Shown piece after piece: positions 50,467 to 58,754 of a stretch of DNA of 64,000 nucleotides. Every line of letters begins with the position of its first letter. Position 1 is the stretch's first letter. Source of the stretch: Pokkaliibacter sp. MBI-7 (GTDB lineage: Bacteria > Pseudomonadota > Gammaproteobacteria > Pseudomonadales > Balneatricaceae); the NCBI RefSeq assembly GCF_029846635.1, contig NZ_JARVTG010000001.1, positions 434,001 through 498,000 on the forward strand, written 5' to 3'. Both the position numbers and the translations under genes were made by a program. The notes below the pieces were generated by a model that worked only from the letters and a program-made list of their open reading frames with translations, made no database searches and was not told the origin of the DNA.

Positions 50467-51111
50467 ATGAAGATAGGCATTCTTGGTTCAGGTCGCATGG
50501 GCGGCAACATAGGTACTGTGCTGGCACGTGCCGGTCACGAGGTGACGTTCAGCTATTCGCGCAGTGAAGCGCGTCTGCAGGCGCTGGCCCGCCATGCCGG
50601 GAGTCACGCCCGGGCAGGTACGGTCGCAGAGGCAGCCAGCGCTGAGGTGATCCTGCTGGCGGTGCACTGGAGCCAGCTCGATGACGTACTGGCTAAGGCT
50701 GGCACGCTGTCAGGCAAGGTGGTACTGACGTGCTGTGTGCCACTCAATCTGAGCGATACCGAGCTGGTGGTGGCCCATCACCACTCCGGGGCAGAAGTCG
50801 TGGCCGAGCGACTGCCCCATGCCGCCGTGGTCGCCACCTTCCAGACCACGCCCAGTGAAGTGCTGCTGCCGGTTTATGAACATCGTCATCAGTCACCGCG
50901 ACCTTCCCTGCTGTACTGCAGTGACGTCCCCGCAGCCCGGCAGACAGCAGCAGCGCTGATCAGCGATGCCGGGTTTGCACCGGAAGATGCCGGCCCTCTG
51001 CACATCGCCCGCTACATAGAACCCTTTGCCATGCTCACTGCGCAGCTGGCTTATGGCCACCGTCAGGGGCCTGCACTGACCTATCGTTTTTCGCGCTACC
51101 AGCTCAGCTGA
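50467..51111 (+). CDS. NADP-binding oxidoreductase, F420-dependent NADP reductase-like
   Basis: 214 residues. The N-terminal Rossmann motif is IGILGSGRMGGNIGTVLARA, followed by TFSYSR for NADP phosphate recognition, and the second half has the helical dimer region ending LAYGHRQGPALTYRF. Relatives are called NADPH-dependent F420 reductases or DUF2520-like; in proteobacteria without F420 the true partner is unknown. GGAGA precedes the ATG. Same strand and spacing as its neighbours. Confidence 0.85.
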   Translation: MKIGILGSGRMGGNIGTVLARAGHEVTFSYSRSEARLQALARHAGSHARAGTVAEAASAEVILLAVHWSQLDDVLAKAGTLSGKVVLTCCVPLNLSDTELVVAHHHSGAEVVAERLPHAAVVATFQTTPSEVLLPVYEHRHQSPRPSLLYCSDVPAARQTAAALISDAGFAPEDAGPLHIARYIEPFAMLTAQLAYGHRQGPALTYRFSRYQLS

Positions 51112-51166
51112 GGAGCGGATGCCACTACGCCCCTGACGGGCTCACGTTTATTGCAGGAATGTATGT

Positions 51167-51937
51167 ATGACTTCTGTTGAGTACAACTTCAGTGGCCAGG
51201 TGGCGCTGGTCACCGGTGCAGCCTCAGGCATGGGGCTGACAGCAGCGCGCGCCTTTGCCAGAGCAGGCGCGGCCGTGGTGCTGGCTGATATTCGCCGTGA
51301 CGCCTTACAGGCCGCCGCCGATGAGATGGCCGCCGCAGGTCATCAGGTTCTGGCCGTCCCCGGCGATATCACCGACGAGGCCTATGTCAGTTTGCTGGTG
51401 GAAAAAACAGTCAAAACCTTCGGCCGTCTGGACGCGGCGTTTAACAATGCCGGCATTCAGAGCCCCGCCGTGGAGACGGCAGATGTCCCGAGCGAAGTCT
51501 TTGACCGCATTATCGATATCAACATGCGCGGAGTCTGGCTGTGCATGAAGTACCAGCTGCTGCAGATGCGGACTCAGGGCAGTGGCACCATCGTCAACAA
51601 CTCATCACTGGGCGGACTGGTAGGCGTACCCGGACGGGTGGCATACCACGCCGCCAAGCACGCACTGGTCGGGATGACCAAAAGCACAGCACTGGAGTAC
51701 GCGGCGCAGGGGATTCGTATCAACGCGATCTGCCCCGGCATCATCGCAACACCGATGGTCGCAGACATGCTGGAAGGCGAAACCGACGTCATGAACGAGA
51801 TGATGAAAGACGTACCCATCCGTCGTCTGGGTACCTCAGAGGAAATAGCTGACGCTGTTCTCTGGCTTTCCAGCCCCGGCGCCACCTTCGTGGTGGGCGT
51901 GGCACTGCCGGTCGACGGTGGCTACACCGCACGTTAA
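51167..51937 (+). CDS. Short-chain dehydrogenase/reductase
   Basis: 256 residues with the classical SDR motifs: VTGAASGMGLTAARAFARAG cofactor loop, the FNNAGIQSP block, catalytic Ser in VNNSSLGGLVG and YHAAKHALVG (Tyr-X3-Lys). Cytoplasmic NAD(P)-dependent oxidoreductase; substrate unknown. The ATG follows AGGAATGT. Within the LysR-linked set between the NADP-binding protein and the exported cupin. Confidence 0.93.
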   Translation: MTSVEYNFSGQVALVTGAASGMGLTAARAFARAGAAVVLADIRRDALQAAADEMAAAGHQVLAVPGDITDEAYVSLLVEKTVKTFGRLDAAFNNAGIQSPAVETADVPSEVFDRIIDINMRGVWLCMKYQLLQMRTQGSGTIVNNSSLGGLVGVPGRVAYHAAKHALVGMTKSTALEYAAQGIRINAICPGIIATPMVADMLEGETDVMNEMMKDVPIRRLGTSEEIADAVLWLSSPGATFVVGVALPVDGGYTAR

Positions 51938-51955
51938 TCAAAGGAGAGTGAAGAC

Positions 51956-52450
51956 ATGCCTTATCGGAGTTTACTAACGCTGCTCGCTGCAGCAGCACTG
52001 TATGCAGGTGCAGCACATGCGGATGATGTCGCCTCATCACAACAGCAGATTGTGCGCGCAGGTGAACAGGCATCGATTGCCGGCCCCGCCCAGTTCTTTA
52101 CCGGCAGCGCACGTATCGATCCGGTCTGGCCTGCCGACGACCACATTAATGCCTCAGGCGCCCTCGTGACCTTCGAGCCTGGTGCCCGCTCCGCCTGGCA
52201 CACCCATCCTGCCGGTCAGCGGCTGGTGGTGACCTCAGGTGTCGGTGTGACACAGGAGTGGGGCAAGCCGGCGCAGATTATCCGCCCCGGCGATGTGGTC
52301 TGGTGCCCTCCCGGCGTCAAACACTGGCACGGCGCGGCCTCCGCTACAGCGATGACGCATATGGCCGTCACCGCCACTGTCGATGGCAATAACGTTAACT
52401 GGATGGAGAAGGTCAGCGATGAGCAATACCAGCAAGCCCAAAACCACTAA
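51956..52450 (+). CDS. Exported cupin, hydroxynitrile lyase-like
   Basis: 164 residues. A signal peptide (RSLLTLLAAAALYAGAAHA) precedes a cupin barrel with AWHTHPAGQ and KHWHGA, the same His-His-Gln-His metal set as the cytosolic cupin at 48648. The two share VxFEPGAR, WHTHPxGQ, GVGxTQ, GDxxW and KVxDEQY-like blocks, so they are paralogues with different locations. GGAGAG lies before the ATG. Its end overlaps the next gene by 32 bp. Confidence 0.88.
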   Translation: MPYRSLLTLLAAAALYAGAAHADDVASSQQQIVRAGEQASIAGPAQFFTGSARIDPVWPADDHINASGALVTFEPGARSAWHTHPAGQRLVVTSGVGVTQEWGKPAQIIRPGDVVWCPPGVKHWHGAASATAMTHMAVTATVDGNNVNWMEKVSDEQYQQAQNH

Positions 52451-53204
52451 GTCAGGTCTGGCCATTGGCGCCATGACGCTGGCACTGGGGCTCGGTGAAC
52501 TGCCGCAAGCCGCCCATGCTCAGCAGCAGGACAGCCAGCAGCCCGCCACGGCAGTGACTACAGCAGACACTCTGACCCGGCGTCAGCAGGCCATCATTCC
52601 TGTTGCGGCCTATGCCGCCGCAGGCGATATGCCCGGTTTACAGCGCGCACTGAATGAAGGGCTGGATGCCGGGCTGACGATCAGCGAAGCAAAGGAAGTA
52701 CTGTTGCAGCTCTACGCCTATGCAGGCTTTCCGCGCAGCCTCAATGCGCTGGCTGAGCTGATGAAGGTGGTCGAAGCGCGTAAACAGCAGGGTATTAACG
52801 ACGCACCCGGCCGTGAGCCCGGCAAGCCGATTCCGCAGGGAGAGGCACTGCTGGCCGCCGGTACTGCAAACCAGACCCGTCTGGCGGGCGCACCGGTCGG
52901 CGGGCCCCTGTTTGACTTTGCCCCGGCCGCCAACGAGTTCCTGCGCAGCCATTTGTTCGGCGATATTTTCGAGCGTGACAATCTGGACTGGCAGAGCCGC
53001 GAACTGGCTACCGTCGGTATGCTGTCGGCTATAGCCGGTGCCGAACCCCAGCTGCAGGCACATATCCGTATCAGCATGAATACCGGGCTGACAGCCGCCC
53101 AGCTGCAGCAGCTTGGCAACGTGCTGGCTGACCGCACTGACAGCACCATGGCCAGCCGCGCCCGGGAAGCACTGGCACGCCATCTGGCAACCCTGAGCCA
53201 GTAA
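52419..53204 (+). CDS. Exported carboxymuconolactone-decarboxylase-family protein
   Basis: 261 residues. A signal peptide (SGLAIGAMTLALGLGELPQA, then AHAQQ) and a Gln-rich linker precede a CMD/AhpD-like helical domain in two halves (around LYAYAGFPRSLNALAELMKV and DWQSRELATVGMLSAIAGAE, then HIRISMNTGLTAAQLQQL). The redox CXXC of AhpD is absent, so peroxidase activity is unlikely. The ATG at 52419 has GGAGAAGG and overlaps the cupin gene by 32 bp, implying coupled translation. Confidence 0.85.
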   Translation: MSNTSKPKTTKSGLAIGAMTLALGLGELPQAAHAQQQDSQQPATAVTTADTLTRRQQAIIPVAAYAAAGDMPGLQRALNEGLDAGLTISEAKEVLLQLYAYAGFPRSLNALAELMKVVEARKQQGINDAPGREPGKPIPQGEALLAAGTANQTRLAGAPVGGPLFDFAPAANEFLRSHLFGDIFERDNLDWQSRELATVGMLSAIAGAEPQLQAHIRISMNTGLTAAQLQQLGNVLADRTDSTMASRAREALARHLATLSQ

Positions 53205-53255
53205 GCGCCTTCTGCAGTTCTGCCCCCGCACCGACCGGTGCACACACACCGGTCA

Positions 53256-53295
53256 GGCAGCGGCCCCGCAGCAACACGGGGCCGCTGCCGTTTCT
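53256..53295 (+). terminator. Intrinsic terminator of the cupin/CMD cluster
   Basis: GGCAGCGGCCCCG / CGGGGCCGCTGCC, 13-bp stem, 8-base loop, followed by GTTTCTG. A second, smaller hairpin GACCGGTG / CACCGGTC lies just before it at 53233-53254. Confidence 0.8.
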
Positions 53296-53337
53296 GCTTA
53301 TTCAGCACAACACTCACATATCACGAGGTAGCCGCGC

Positions 53338-54552
53338 ATGAAGCCTGACGCTGACTGGCGAACCTTTATCGGTGCCAGCCTTTCCCTGCTGGTGGTCTAC
53401 GCCGCATCGGCCACGCCTATTCCACTTTACGGGCTGTACCGTGCGCAAGACGGTCTCAGTTACGGCGATCTGTCTCTCAGCGCCGTAGTGTACTTTGTGG
53501 GTGCCGTCACCGCTCTGCTGGTGCTGGGTCGTCTATCCAGCCATCTTGGACGGCGACCGCTGTCACTACTGGCCCTGCTGCTGGTGGTACTGGCGTGCGC
53601 TGTACTGCTCAATGTTCACAGTCCGGGGCCGCTGCTGGTGGGACGTCTGCTGCAGGGCCTGTCCTGTGGGCTGGCCTCTACCGCTCTCAGTGCCTGGGTG
53701 GTGGACAGCGCACCGCGGTCGCCCGCATGGCTGGCGCCGGCCATCACCAGCTGTGGCCCGATGGTAGGCTTAACGCTGGGCGGGCTGAGTGCCGGCACGC
53801 TGGTAGACATCGCACCGCTGCCACGTCAGCTGCCCTTCTTCGTGGTAGGGCTGATGTTACTGCCCTGTGCCTGGTTACTCACCCGTGGCAACGAAACGAT
53901 CCTTCGCCAGCCGGGGGTGATTGCCTCACTGAAACCCAGGCTGGCGTTGCCTGAGCAGGCACGCAAAGCCTTTCCCGTTGCGGCATGGGCATTTGTCTGC
54001 ACCTGGGCATTCGGTGGTTTTTATCAGGCCTTCGGGCCCGCTATGGCACGAGAGCAACTGCACTCGGCCAGCGCACTGGCTGCCGCTCTGGTGTTTGCCT
54101 CGGTCATGGCCCCCAGCCTGATCGGTGCATCGCTGGCCGGTAGGCTGACTGCACGCACAGCGCAATGGGGCGGAATGGCACTGTTTACGCTGGCGGTGGG
54201 AGGGGTGCTGCTGTCACTGGCGCACGGCCAGCTGCTGTGGTTCCTGCTCACCAGTGCACTGGTGGGCATGGGTCAGGGAGCGACCCTGAGTGGCAGCATT
54301 CATACGCTGGTCGATGGTACCGCCCGGGAAGACCGTGCGGGCATCCTCGCCACCATTTACGCCACCTCCTACAGCGGTGCCGCGATCCCTACCCTGATTG
54401 CCGGGCAGCTGTCAGGTCACTTCAGTCTGCTGCAGATTGCCAGTGCATACGGGGTACTGGCGGTGTTGGGCTGGGGCGCCATCAGCCTGCTGCAGCTGCG
54501 ACAGCATAACCACTCTGTCAGCGGCCATCACCGCCAGGCTGAGCGAGGTTAA
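53338..54552 (+). CDS. Major facilitator superfamily transporter
   Basis: 404 residues, 12 hydrophobic helices; starts MKPDADWRTFIGASLSLLVV. TM2-3 loop LVLGRLSSHLGRRPLSLLAL is the MFS signature. Substrate not identifiable; export of a small molecule is likely given the first-half motif. It follows the terminator of the redox cluster and so is separately transcribed, and converges on the FMN dehydrogenase gene. Confidence 0.85.
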   Translation: MKPDADWRTFIGASLSLLVVYAASATPIPLYGLYRAQDGLSYGDLSLSAVVYFVGAVTALLVLGRLSSHLGRRPLSLLALLLVVLACAVLLNVHSPGPLLVGRLLQGLSCGLASTALSAWVVDSAPRSPAWLAPAITSCGPMVGLTLGGLSAGTLVDIAPLPRQLPFFVVGLMLLPCAWLLTRGNETILRQPGVIASLKPRLALPEQARKAFPVAAWAFVCTWAFGGFYQAFGPAMAREQLHSASALAAALVFASVMAPSLIGASLAGRLTARTAQWGGMALFTLAVGGVLLSLAHGQLLWFLLTSALVGMGQGATLSGSIHTLVDGTAREDRAGILATIYATSYSGAAIPTLIAGQLSGHFSLLQIASAYGVLAVLGWGAISLLQLRQHNHSVSGHHRQAERG

Positions 54553-54584
54553 AACGCAGTGCACCGCGAACGGCGGGGCCGGAC

Positions 54585-55751
54585 TTAACCCAGCCAGCGC
54601 GGGCCGAGGGCAGCAATATCCTCGCAGCCCATCAGCTGCAGCGTGCGCTTCAGCTCATCGGCCAGCAGGTCCAGTACCCGGCCTGCGCCCGCCTCGCCTG
54701 CGGTGGCCACCCCATAAAGGGTGGCGCGGGCACTCAGCACCGCATCGGCGCCCAGCGCCAGCGCTTTGACGATATCCGTACCACGACGGATGCCACTGTC
54801 AAACAGCAGCGTGGTTTGCCCGGCAACTGCCGGTGCAATCCGCTGCAGCGCCTGAATACTGCTGAACGAGCCATCCAGCTGACGACCGCCATGATTGGTC
54901 ACCACAATACCGTCCATACCCAGCGCAACAGCCTGCAGCGCATCGTCTTCGTGCAGAATCCCCTTGAGTACCAGCTTGCCCTGCCAGCGCTGCCGCAGCC
55001 GCGCCAGCTTGTCCCAGCTGAACTGCGTATCCATTTGCTCGCTGACAAACTTCATCGAGCCCAGCGCATTGCGCTCCGCCAGTGGAATATAGGGCGCCAG
55101 ATTACCCAGCACCGGCATACCACCGGGGTACAGTACCCGCTTCATCCAGCCGGGATGCAGCAGCACATCCAGCTTGCTGCGCAGGCTCAGCTGTCGTGGC
55201 CGGGCAAAGCTGCGCCGGTCCCACTCACGGTTACCGAGGATGGAGGCATCGGTGGTCACCACCAGCACCTCACAACCGGCACGCTCAGCCCGCCGGATCA
55301 GGTCTTCCTGCATCTCGGCCGCTTTCATCGGATACAACTGAAACCAGAAATCCAGCTCAGGCGCCGCCTGCCGCACCGCTTCTATCGTGGCATTGGACAC
55401 CGTACTGAGGGTAAACGGCAGGCCACGCCGGGCAGCGGCACGGGCCAGTGCCAGATCAGCCTCCGGCCACAGCATGCCGTTATAGCCGCTGGGGCCGATA
55501 CCCAGAGGTAAGGGATAGCGCTTGCCAAACAGGGTGACGGCACGCTCAGGTTCCGCACAGGGCCGCAGGGTATGGGCCTGCAAGCCGATGGCCTGCAGAT
55601 CGCTGAGGTTGCGACTCAGGGTCAGTTCATCCTCTGCCCCACCAGCCAGGTACTCCCAGGCAAAATGAGGTAGGCACGCCCGCGCCGCCGCCGCCATTTC
55701 CGCCACACTGTGAATCCGCTGCAGGTCGTGCCCCCGGTAGTAGCGCCGCAT
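54585..55751 (-). CDS. FMN-dependent alpha-hydroxyacid dehydrogenase (lactate/mandelate type)
   Basis: 388 residues of the lactate/glycolate/mandelate dehydrogenase family. FMN contacts are in PSGYNGMLWPEADLALARAA, and the catalytic His/Arg segment is GIVVTNHGGRQLDG followed by DSGIRRGTDIVKALALGADA. The ATG at 55751 has GGATGA upstream. It oxidises a 2-hydroxyacid to the 2-oxoacid; which one is not clear. It lies 136 bp after iacG on the same strand, so could be read with the iac operon, but it is not a usual iac gene. Confidence 0.88.
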   Translation of the reverse strand: MRRYYRGHDLQRIHSVAEMAAAARACLPHFAWEYLAGGAEDELTLSRNLSDLQAIGLQAHTLRPCAEPERAVTLFGKRYPLPLGIGPSGYNGMLWPEADLALARAAARRGLPFTLSTVSNATIEAVRQAAPELDFWFQLYPMKAAEMQEDLIRRAERAGCEVLVVTTDASILGNREWDRRSFARPRQLSLRSKLDVLLHPGWMKRVLYPGGMPVLGNLAPYIPLAERNALGSMKFVSEQMDTQFSWDKLARLRQRWQGKLVLKGILHEDDALQAVALGMDGIVVTNHGGRQLDGSFSSIQALQRIAPAVAGQTTLLFDSGIRRGTDIVKALALGADAVLSARATLYGVATAGEAGAGRVLDLLADELKRTLQLMGCEDIAALGPRWLG

Positions 55752-55887
55752 AGTTCATCCCTGTTATCTGCATCAGCCAGCGCACACCGGCTGGTGGTGC
55801 CAGGGTGCACGCGGCGAAGGCTGGAAGGAGCTCACCCAAGGGTGAGCAGGTGGAAGGAAGGTAATGGATACCGGCCGCAGACGCACT

Positions 55888-56394
55888 TCAACCTTTGGCG
55901 ACATGCTGCTGCGTCTGCCCCAGACAGTGATAGGCACGGTTGAAATAGACCAGCCCGTGATCCGTACCGCTCAGGCGAATATCTGCGATCTGGCAATAGA
56001 ACACCGTGTGCGAGCCAATCTCATGGATATCACTGATGCGGCAGTCGAAATTGACCAGCGCCTCATCCAGTGCCGGTGCACCGGTTTCCAGCGTACTCCA
56101 GCCGTGGCTGGAAAAGCGTTCATCACTGGTCATGTCACGGTTGGCGAAATCGCCTGACAGCCCCTGATGAGCACCGGTCAGCACGTTGACGCACAGCACC
56201 CTGTTGGCCTTGAAGTGGGCGTTGGCGTAAGAGCTGCGGTTCATACAAACCAGCAGCGTCGGCGGGTTGTCGGTAACACTGCATACTGCCGATGCTGTGA
56301 AACCAAAGCGCCCTGCCTCACCGTCAGTGGTGATGACGGACACCGCACCGCCCAGCAGGGCCATGCCATTACGAAATTGTTGTGAGTCGATCAT
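55888..56394 (-). CDS. iacG: Flavin reductase IacG
   Basis: 168-residue flavin reductase-like protein (HpaC/ActVB type). Conserved parts are VSVITTDGEAGRFGFTASAV, then CSVTDNPPTLLVCMNRSS and the C-terminal HTVFYCQIADIR. It would supply reduced FAD/FMN to the flavin monooxygenase IacA. The ATG at 56394 has AGGAG seven bases upstream; the frame to 56400 starts with TTG. Last of the collinear iac genes. Assignment rests on family plus position in the complete iac order. Confidence 0.88.
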   Translation of the reverse strand: MIDSQQFRNGMALLGGAVSVITTDGEAGRFGFTASAVCSVTDNPPTLLVCMNRSSYANAHFKANRVLCVNVLTGAHQGLSGDFANRDMTSDERFSSHGWSTLETGAPALDEALVNFDCRISDIHEIGSHTVFYCQIADIRLSGTDHGLVYFNRAYHCLGQTQQHVAKG

Positions 56395-56409
56395 GGTCAA
56401 TCTCCTGCT

Positions 56410-57378
56410 TCAGATATCCAGCACCAGCCGCGGGCTTCTCGCCCGGGAACAGCACAGAGTCATTTGGTCGTTATCGGCCTTTTCATCGTCGGTCAGATAG
56501 ACATCCCGGTGATCCGGCTCCCCTTCCAGCACATCACACAGGCAGCTGCCGCAGACACCCTGCTCACAGGACACCTTGACCCTGATACCGACCTCAGCCA
56601 GCGCCTCAACGATGGTTTGATCGCCAGCCACGGTCAGGGTCTTGCCACTGCGCTCCGCTACTACTTCGAAGCTGTCGCCATGGCTGTCGACCTCCACCTG
56701 AAAGAATTCACGATGAATCTGGCTGTCGGCCAGACCATGCTGCTGCCCGGCACTGATCACCGCGTCCATGAAACTGACCGGGCCACAGACATAAAGATGG
56801 GTACGCTCTGCTGCGACACCGGCCAGCAGCTGCGGCAGCTCCAGACGCGCACCGCCATGCTCGGCGGTAAAGTGCAGCCGTACCTGTGCGGCAAACGGGC
56901 TGTGCAGCAGATCCTCGACAAAGGCACTGCTCTGTCGGGAGCGGCCACAGTAATACAGCTCGAACGACTGCCCGGCACGGTGCAGGGCATAGGCCATGGC
57001 GATCATCGGCGTAATGCCGATGCCTGCGCCGATCAGCAGCGAGTGGCCTGCATTGCTGGCCAGCGGGAACAGGTTGCGCGGCGCACTGATCTGCACTTCG
57101 CTGCTTTCCTGCAGGGCGTGAGCAGCCACCGAACCACCGCGTGACTGCGGATCACGCAGCACCCCCAGACGATAGGCGCTGGTATCAGCCGGATCACCAC
57201 AGAGGGAATACTGGCGTACCAGCCCTTCCCCCAGATGCAAATCAATATGGGCACCCGCTTCAAAGGCAGGCAGTGGCTGCCCGTTCGGGTCGACCAGCTC
57301 CAGCGCGATCACCGCCTCACCGTGCTGCTCACGACGACGCACCACGACTTTGAGTAAATCAGACATCACTTCAGACAT
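56410..57378 (-). CDS. iacF: Ferredoxin reductase component IacF
   Basis: 322 residues of the phthalate-dioxygenase-reductase class. The N-terminal flavin domain, the NAD domain with LLIGAGIGITPMIAMAYALH, and a C-terminal [2Fe-2S] domain (VSCEQGVCGSCLCDVLEG, then a last Cys in MTLCCSRA) are clear. It passes electrons to the Rieske oxygenase IacCD. AAAGGTG precedes the ATG at 57378. It ends 15 bp before the iacG start. Confidence 0.9.
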   Translation of the reverse strand: MSEVMSDLLKVVVRRREQHGEAVIALELVDPNGQPLPAFEAGAHIDLHLGEGLVRQYSLCGDPADTSAYRLGVLRDPQSRGGSVAAHALQESSEVQISAPRNLFPLASNAGHSLLIGAGIGITPMIAMAYALHRAGQSFELYYCGRSRQSSAFVEDLLHSPFAAQVRLHFTAEHGGARLELPQLLAGVAAERTHLYVCGPVSFMDAVISAGQQHGLADSQIHREFFQVEVDSHGDSFEVVAERSGKTLTVAGDQTIVEALAEVGIRVKVSCEQGVCGSCLCDVLEGEPDHRDVYLTDDEKADNDQMTLCCSRARSPRLVLDI

Positions 57379-57470
57379 ATCAGCACCTTTGCCGACGGTA
57401 ATGGCTTAACTGCTGCACAACACAGCCAGTCAGAACGTAATCACCAGTGCAGAAACCCGTGACAACGCCT

Positions 57471-58223
57471 TTAACGCATAAACAGGCCACCATTCACATC
57501 CCAGGTGGTCCCGGTGGTGAAATAGGCTTCCGGGCGGGCCAGCTGCACCACCACATCGCCGATAAAGTCGGCATCACCCAGTCGTCCGGCCGGGATGGCA
57601 CTGAGCAGTGCAGGCAAACGTTCGGCACTGACCAGCTCCCTGACCATCGGTGATTCAATGGGCCCCGGCGCCACGGCATTGACCGTCACGCCGCCTTTAG
57701 CCAGCTCCTTGGCAAATACCTTGGTCAGGGTCAGGATGCCGCCCTTGGACGCCGCGTAATGTGCACCGGTAGAGGTGCCACCATTCTGTCCGGCCAGGGA
57801 AGCCATATTGATGATGCGGCCATAACCCTGCTCCGCCATGTAGCCACCGATGACCTGACAGCCGGCGAACACACTGCCAAGGTTGATGCTGACCACCTCG
57901 TTGAACTCCTGCAGGTCAATCTCCATGACCGGCGTGGCGCGGGTGACCGCGGCATTGTTGACCAGCACCTGCAGGCGGCCCCAGTGCTCAAGCACCGCGT
58001 TCAGTGCCGCGACAAAATCGTCCTTGCACGCCACATTCAGGGCCAGCGCCAGCACCTGTTCACCACTGGCATCCAGCTCCTGTGCGGTACGGGTGGCAGC
58101 AGCGCCGTCAATATCGGTGATCACCACACGATAGCCTGCCTGCAGCAGACGGCGGGCAATGTGCCGGCCAACGCCACGGGCCGCGCCGGTTACCAGGGCA
58201 ACCTGTTGCTCTGAAGGGTTCAT
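57471..58223 (-). CDS. iacE: Short-chain dehydrogenase IacE
   Basis: 250 residues with SDR motifs VTGAARGVGRHIARRLLQAG, NNAAVTRATP and HYAASKGGILTLTKVF (Tyr-X3-Lys). In the iac pathway the SDR gene IacE is thought to act on an oxidised indole-acetate intermediate; this has been assigned mostly from gene order and intermediate studies. AGGAG lies six bases before the ATG at 58223. Confidence 0.88.
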   Translation of the reverse strand: MNPSEQQVALVTGAARGVGRHIARRLLQAGYRVVITDIDGAAATRTAQELDASGEQVLALALNVACKDDFVAALNAVLEHWGRLQVLVNNAAVTRATPVMEIDLQEFNEVVSINLGSVFAGCQVIGGYMAEQGYGRIINMASLAGQNGGTSTGAHYAASKGGILTLTKVFAKELAKGGVTVNAVAPGPIESPMVRELVSAERLPALLSAIPAGRLGDADFIGDVVVQLARPEAYFTTGTTWDVNGGLFMR

Positions 58224-58265
58224 ACGGGCTCCTTGAGCGGGTAAAGATAAGCAGATGAATCACTG

Positions 58266-58748
58266 TCAGAAAATAAAGCTGACCGTACGCAGGAAGCCTT
58301 CGGCGTGCAGCAGCCGGATAACCTTGCGCTCTATCAGGAAGCCGTCACCGACCGGCCGCAGCTGATATTCCACATCAGCCGGATAGGTAATCAGTCTGCC
58401 GTGTCGCAGTTCATTGAGGGTCATGGCACAGCGGGCGATCACCAGCTCCTCGCCCGCCTCCAGCAGGCGAATCCGCGACACCATGCGCACGGTGTTACCG
58501 GCCGCATCGGCAGACACCGACTCGCCGCTTTCCAGCCGTGCGACCCGCATGCGGCGCATATCTGCATCGTCCAGCGCCAGGTTCAGGGTGTTGAGGTAAT
58601 CCGTCTCGTTAATATCGGTCGGCACGATATACAGCCCGTCGGCAGACCACAGCTGCAACCAGTGCTGATACTCCTTGTGGTCGAGCAGATCAGCCTCGTA
58701 CCAGATGAATCCGGCCACTTTGCTCAGCAGTTCGGTGTTGGTTTTCAT
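58266..58748 (-). CDS. iacD: Aromatic-ring dioxygenase small subunit IacD
   Basis: 160 residues, ring-hydroxylating dioxygenase beta-subunit family (cystatin-like fold). FIWYEADLLDHKEYQHWLQL and DGLYIVPTDINETDYLNTLN are typical. It pairs with IacC to form the oxygenase. GGAG precedes the ATG at 58748, six bases downstream of the iacC stop. Confidence 0.92.
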   Translation of the reverse strand: MKTNTELLSKVAGFIWYEADLLDHKEYQHWLQLWSADGLYIVPTDINETDYLNTLNLALDDADMRRMRVARLESGESVSADAAGNTVRMVSRIRLLEAGEELVIARCAMTLNELRHGRLITYPADVEYQLRPVGDGFLIERKVIRLLHAEGFLRTVSFIF

Positions 58749-58754
58749 CGTTGC

